Below, one piece after another: positions 5,470 to 7,869 of a stretch of 7,869 nucleotides of DNA; position 1 is the stretch's first letter, and every line of letters begins with the position of its first letter. Below the pieces are notes generated by a model. It was given only the letters and a program-made list of their open reading frames with translations. It was not told where the DNA came from and did no database searches. Made by a program: the position numbers and the translations under genes. The DNA comes from Spirochaetia bacterium. GTDB lineage: Bacteria > Spirochaetota > UBA4802 > UBA5550. The stretch is taken from contig JAITPE010000286.1 in assembly GCA_031289575.1 (NCBI GenBank), positions 1 through 7,869 on the forward strand, in the 5' to 3' direction.

Positions 5470-6321
5470 ATGAAAGCGTTAGGAATCGTATCATCACCAA
5501 GGCAAGGCGGCAACTCCGAGCTTGCCATAAAGGAAATACTCTCGCAGCTTCCTTCGTCATGGGAAAAAGAGATGATCCGCTTGAATGAGCTCAACCTTGA
5601 ATACTGCACGGCATGCTATTCCTGCATACCCGAGGACAAGCAGTGCAAGCTCAATGACGACCTTTCTTTTTTGATAGAGCATGTCAAGCAGGCCGACAAG
5701 ATCGCCATAGGCTGCCCGTCATATTTTTTGGGCGGCCACACCGCGCTTAAGCTCGCGCTCGACAGGCTATTATCTATTCTTACAAACTTCCGCGCGTTTG
5801 AACACAAGGACTGTGTTTTGGCGGCATCTTATGGAATCGACCGGTATGACGGCGCGTGGAAAGGGGCTGTGAAAGAAGATATGATAATCTTCGCCAGAGC
5901 CTTCAACCTGAACATTGTGGATTCGGCCGTTATTCTCGCAACAGTTCCGGGCGACAGCGTTGAGGGAGAAAACCTCAACGCTGTGCGCCGGCTCGCGCAG
6001 TCGCTCCAGAATCCTCCAGAAAGGCCGTACACAGAAAAGGGCGAATTGGACTGTCCATACTGCACAAGCGGAGCCGTCACTCTGTTTGCGGACGGAAAAT
6101 GGATATGCCGAATATGCGGCGGAACCGGCACAATTGAAAAGCAAAACGACGGGTTCGCGCTCAAGATAGGGCCGGAGAATCACAGCCTGTTTAACGACGC
6201 CGGGAAAATGAGCCATGCTGTTTATCTCGCGGACAAAAAGAAGCTGTTCTTGGCCAACCGGGACAAGGTGCGGGCAATCCAGTCCAAATACGCGGATTTG
6301 GACTGGTGGGTAAAGCCTTAG
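5470..6321 (+). CDS. iron-sulfur flavoprotein (NADPH-dependent FMN reductase family) with C-terminal zinc-ribbon-like module
   Basis: Complete 283-residue redox protein. Residues about 1-185 form a flavodoxin-like domain: GIVSSPRQGGNSE (5-17) is the FMN phosphate loop, and CPSYFLGGHTALKLALDR (82-99) is the second FMN-contact segment. YCTACYSC plus a Cys six residues on (Cys46, 49, 52, 59; CX2CX2CX6C) matches the compact [4Fe-4S] motif of the Isf family, which passes electrons between cluster and FMN. Residues 195-216 hold a second set, CPYC and CRIC (Cys195, 198, 213, 216), spaced like a zinc ribbon, followed by about 65 residues of unknown fold ending DLDWWVKP. Plain Isf or FMN reductases are about 180-200 residues, so the tail is an addition. 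It follows the hydrolase by 29 bases in a likely operon. Its TAG stop overlaps the stop of the convergent fic gene. Partner and substrate are unknown. Confidence 0.9.
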   Translation: MKALGIVSSPRQGGNSELAIKEILSQLPSSWEKEMIRLNELNLEYCTACYSCIPEDKQCKLNDDLSFLIEHVKQADKIAIGCPSYFLGGHTALKLALDRLLSILTNFRAFEHKDCVLAASYGIDRYDGAWKGAVKEDMIIFARAFNLNIVDSAVILATVPGDSVEGENLNAVRRLAQSLQNPPERPYTEKGELDCPYCTSGAVTLFADGKWICRICGGTGTIEKQNDGFALKIGPENHSLFNDAGKMSHAVYLADKKKLFLANRDKVRAIQSKYADLDWWVKP

Positions 6322-6968
6322 GTTATTCCATCAATGCAATTTTCGTACAGCCAGTGGTCAATAACCGACCGGTCGCCGGAGTTATACCATTCCAGTAACC
6401 GTTTGTTGAACTCCAGCATATGAGCGCCGCGTACGGTCAAAATACCCGCGCCTGCGGCAATTAGTATCTTGTTGGCGCAAACCGTACTTGTGCGCTTGTT
6501 CCCGTCCCAAAACAACTGAGCCCGGCAAGCCCAGAGAAAAAACGTAATCGCTCTTTCGGTGGAGCTTTCAATTTTGTCTATGCGTTCCAGTTCGGCGGCC
6601 ACAGCAGCGGAGTCCGGAATCGGCGGTTTATAATCCGTTCCGGATATGCCAACCTGACCTGTTCGTAAAGCTCCCCATTGGAGACTCTCGTTTCGCGAAA
6701 CATATTCGTTGACCCTGCAGATGTAAGCCAGGTCGAACGCTGCGGTAATATCCGACAGTACAAAGCGCCAAGCGTCGCGGAGGTTCAGTATGGTTTGAAT
6801 ATCGTCAAGCGTCACACTGCCGATATTTATTCCCTCCAGAATCGTCTGAGTTTCGGGGAACGTGACATTGCAGCCCTCCAGCTTCGCGCTGTTGTAGATG
6901 TAATCCACCAAATTGCGCTTGGCAAGAAATATGTTTTGCTCCGCTGTCAGGTTGTATTTTGATTTCAT
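6318..6968 (-). CDS. Fic-domain protein with Gln in place of the catalytic His
   Basis: Complete 216-residue Fic-fold protein. Fic enzymes usually transfer AMP from ATP to a hydroxyl on a target, using the motif HPFxDGNGRxxR. Here the motif reads AQLFWDGNKRTST (150-162): Phe153, Asp155, Gly156, Asn157 and Arg159 are kept, but Gln151 sits at the catalytic His position and Leu152 replaces Pro. The N-terminal helix carries SAKLEG (27-32), fitting the class II inhibitory motif (S/T)xxxE(G/N), with Glu31 as the expected blocking residue. A target-binding flap is plausible around VGISGTDYKPP (106-116). Conserved Fic helices surround both, so this is not a decayed gene. GGTGAG five bases before the ATG at 6968 supports the start. 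It lies 66 bases downstream of the receiver gene on the same strand. It may be a non-AMPylating, alternative-chemistry or binding-only Fic protein. Confidence 0.9.
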   Translation of the reverse strand: MKSKYNLTAEQNIFLAKRNLVDYIYNSAKLEGCNVTFPETQTILEGINIGSVTLDDIQTILNLRDAWRFVLSDITAAFDLAYICRVNEYVSRNESLQWGALRTGQVGISGTDYKPPIPDSAAVAAELERIDKIESSTERAITFFLWACRAQLFWDGNKRTSTVCANKILIAAGAGILTVRGAHMLEFNKRLLEWYNSGDRSVIDHWLYENCIDGIT

Positions 6969-7034
6969 AGGTACTCACCGCGTTGTTATTTGACGAGAAT
7001 TCTCTCACCAAGCCGCCAATACATTTTATCCCCG

Positions 7035-7409
7035 CTATGAAACATGTTTTTTTATGCTCTCAAGCAGAACTTGTGCCGAGAGCGGTTTTTTTACATAATC
7101 AACGGCGCCGAGGCGTAGCCCCTCTTGTTCGCTGCCGTTGTCTGTTTTGGATGTCAGAAATATGACAGGAATACCGGCCCAGGCCGGTTCCGCCTTGAGT
7201 TTTTTGATAGCTTCATAGCCGTTCATCACCGGCATTTCGATATCAAGCAAAATGAGGTCGGGATGAACCTTCTCAAGAACAGCAAACATTTTTTCGGCCG
7301 ACAGTAACGGATACGTTTTGTACTGGTCCTTGAGAAAGCTCTTGCCTATATCAAGGTTTGTTGTTGTGTCATCAACCAGAAAGATGGTTTTGCGTTCGCT
7401 GTTTTCCAT
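7035..7409 (-). CDS. stand-alone CheY-like response regulator receiver
   Basis: Complete 124-residue single-domain receiver with no output domain. The acidic pocket is Asp13-Asp14 (FLVDD), the phosphoacceptor is Asp56 (LILLDIEMPVMNG), the switch Thr is Thr86 (IFLTSK) and the conserved Lys is Lys108 before Pro109 (VKKP). It starts at the ATG at 7409, one base after GGGAGGAAAC, an excellent ribosome site. It lies 20 bases after the stop of the Hpt-containing gene, on the same strand, so it is the obvious phosphoryl partner of that Hpt domain: it could be the next relay step or a phosphate sink. The LxLLDIEMPVMNGYEAI and GAVDYVKKP stretches are of the kind found in large hybrid kinase systems rather than in chemotaxis CheY proper, so I do not call it cheY. 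Confidence 0.93.
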   Translation of the reverse strand: MENSERKTIFLVDDTTTNLDIGKSFLKDQYKTYPLLSAEKMFAVLEKVHPDLILLDIEMPVMNGYEAIKKLKAEPAWAGIPVIFLTSKTDNGSEQEGLRLGAVDYVKKPLSAQVLLESIKKHVS

Positions 7410-7410
7410 T

Positions 7411-7420
7411 GTTTCCTCCC
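7411..7420 (-). promoter_or_regulatory. strong ribosome binding site of the receiver gene
   Basis: On the minus strand GGGAGGAAAC lies one base before the ATG at 7409, within the 20-base gap after the Hpt gene. It fixes the receiver start and leaves little room for a separate promoter, supporting co-transcription. Confidence 0.75.
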
Positions 7421-7429
7421 ATGAAATTT

Positions 7430-7869
7430 TTAGAATTTTCCGGACAGGCGTTCTTGAATCTCATCGAACTCGGTGCCGGCAATTTTTTCTTTGAGCCAAT
7501 TGAGCAGTTCTGTGCCGGATTCGTATTCAAAACTTTCAAGTTCGGCCATCGCTTCATCGGCTCCGTCAATATCATAGTCTTTGCATGCCTTGAGCAAATC
7601 CGAAAGTACATTCTCATCGGGCATGCTCTTTAAGGGCTTTTGCTCGCTGCCGGAATTTTGAATTACGGCGGCGATACCGGCGATCAGGCTTCGAGCCGAT
7701 TCCACAAAGGTTTCGTTGGTTTCTTTGACATAAGCGAAGTCGGACTCCTTGGCGTGTTTTTCTAATTCTTCGGCCTGTGCGCCGATAACCTCAGCGCCGA
7801 TGCTTCGGCTGCTGCTCTTTATTCCGTGAACTATAATCGCGTAGTCGGAAAGGCTCTCCGGAGCGCATT
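7430..7869 (-). CDS. C-terminal Hpt phosphotransfer domain of a signalling protein (partial, start beyond right edge)
   Basis: The open frame continues without a stop to the right edge, so only the last 145 residues are seen; internal GTG codons such as the one at 7705 are not the start. The visible part opens with ESLSDYAIIVHGIKSSSRSIGA, the Hpt signature, with His14 of the visible part (codon 7828-7826) as the phosphorylated His and Lys17, Ser18 and Gly24 around it. The following helix AQAEELEKHAKESDFAYV fits the rest of the four-helix bundle. A second, acidic helical stretch of about 70 residues leads to the stop. Such C-terminal Hpt domains normally close a large hybrid sensor kinase or a receiver-Hpt protein, so more domains probably lie outside the window. 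The gene runs into the stand-alone receiver 20 bases downstream. Confidence 0.88.
   Translation of the reverse strand, partial: CAPESLSDYAIIVHGIKSSSRSIGAEVIGAQAEELEKHAKESDFAYVKETNETFVESARSLIAGIAAVIQNSGSEQKPLKSMPDENVLSDLLKACKDYDIDGADEAMAELESFEYESGTELLNWLKEKIAGTEFDEIQERLSGKF

Noticed and set aside
5770..6216. 148-codon minus-strand open frame, with a second overlapping one at 5829-6164
   Set aside because: Both are shadows of the flavoprotein gene, which has clear FMN and Fe-S motifs on the plus strand.
6318..6968. Doc-type toxin of a toxin-antitoxin pair
   Set aside because: Although GNKR resembles Doc, the catalytic His is missing, an internal class II inhibitory motif is present, and no small antitoxin gene lies next to it.
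7035..7409. annotation as chemotaxis cheY because fliM is in the window
   Set aside because: It is adjacent to an Hpt gene, far from fliM, and reads like receivers of hybrid kinase systems; nothing ties it to the flagellar motor.

Overview
The window looks like chromosomal DNA from a motile, diderm-type bacterium, most likely a spirochaete of the Treponema group. The main evidence is a FliM flagellar switch protein whose motifs read like treponemal FliM (LSQDEIDALL at the N-terminus, then YDFRRPDKFS and LFGGMG). This placement is inference from one protein. Base composition is moderate (close to half G+C by eye), codon use looks even across the genes, and I see no insertion sequence, CRISPR array, rRNA or tRNA.

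Layout, left to right. Positions 1-257 hold no gene: there are small palindromes and a candidate promoter in front of a complete RNase HI gene (rnhA, 258-686, +). After about 95 non-coding bases come an exported protein of unknown function (782-1726, +) and fliM (1723-2748, +), joined by an ATGA stop/start overlap. FliM ends 4 bases from the end of a convergent gene. On the minus strand a small radical SAM enzyme (4692-3955) is followed by a membrane-anchored metallophosphoesterase (3907-2753), probably one transcript. Divergent from the radical SAM gene, on the plus strand, are a glyoxalase II/YcbL-like metallo-beta-lactamase-fold hydrolase (4814-5440) and an iron-sulfur flavoprotein with an extra C-terminal zinc-ribbon-like module (5470-6321). 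The flavoprotein stop overlaps the stop of a minus-strand Fic protein (6968-6318). Upstream of fic on the same strand are a stand-alone CheY-like receiver (7409-7035) and the C-terminal part of a protein ending in an Hpt phosphotransfer domain (7869-7430, its start lies beyond the right edge).

How the genes fit together. The right end is a phosphorelay module (Hpt, then receiver) with a Fic protein downstream in the same direction. That Fic protein keeps the class II inhibitory motif and the anion-binding DGNKR loop but has Gln where the catalytic His should be, which is the most unusual feature of the window. The middle is a divergent pair of two-gene units, both encoding metal or Fe-S proteins. 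The left part is housekeeping (RNase HI) plus a flagellar switch gene away from the usual flagellar neighbours and translationally coupled to an uncharacterised exported protein. No clear multi-gene defence or mobile system is visible. The best leads for new biology are the His-less Fic protein, the exported protein/FliM pair and the flavoprotein/zinc-ribbon fusion.
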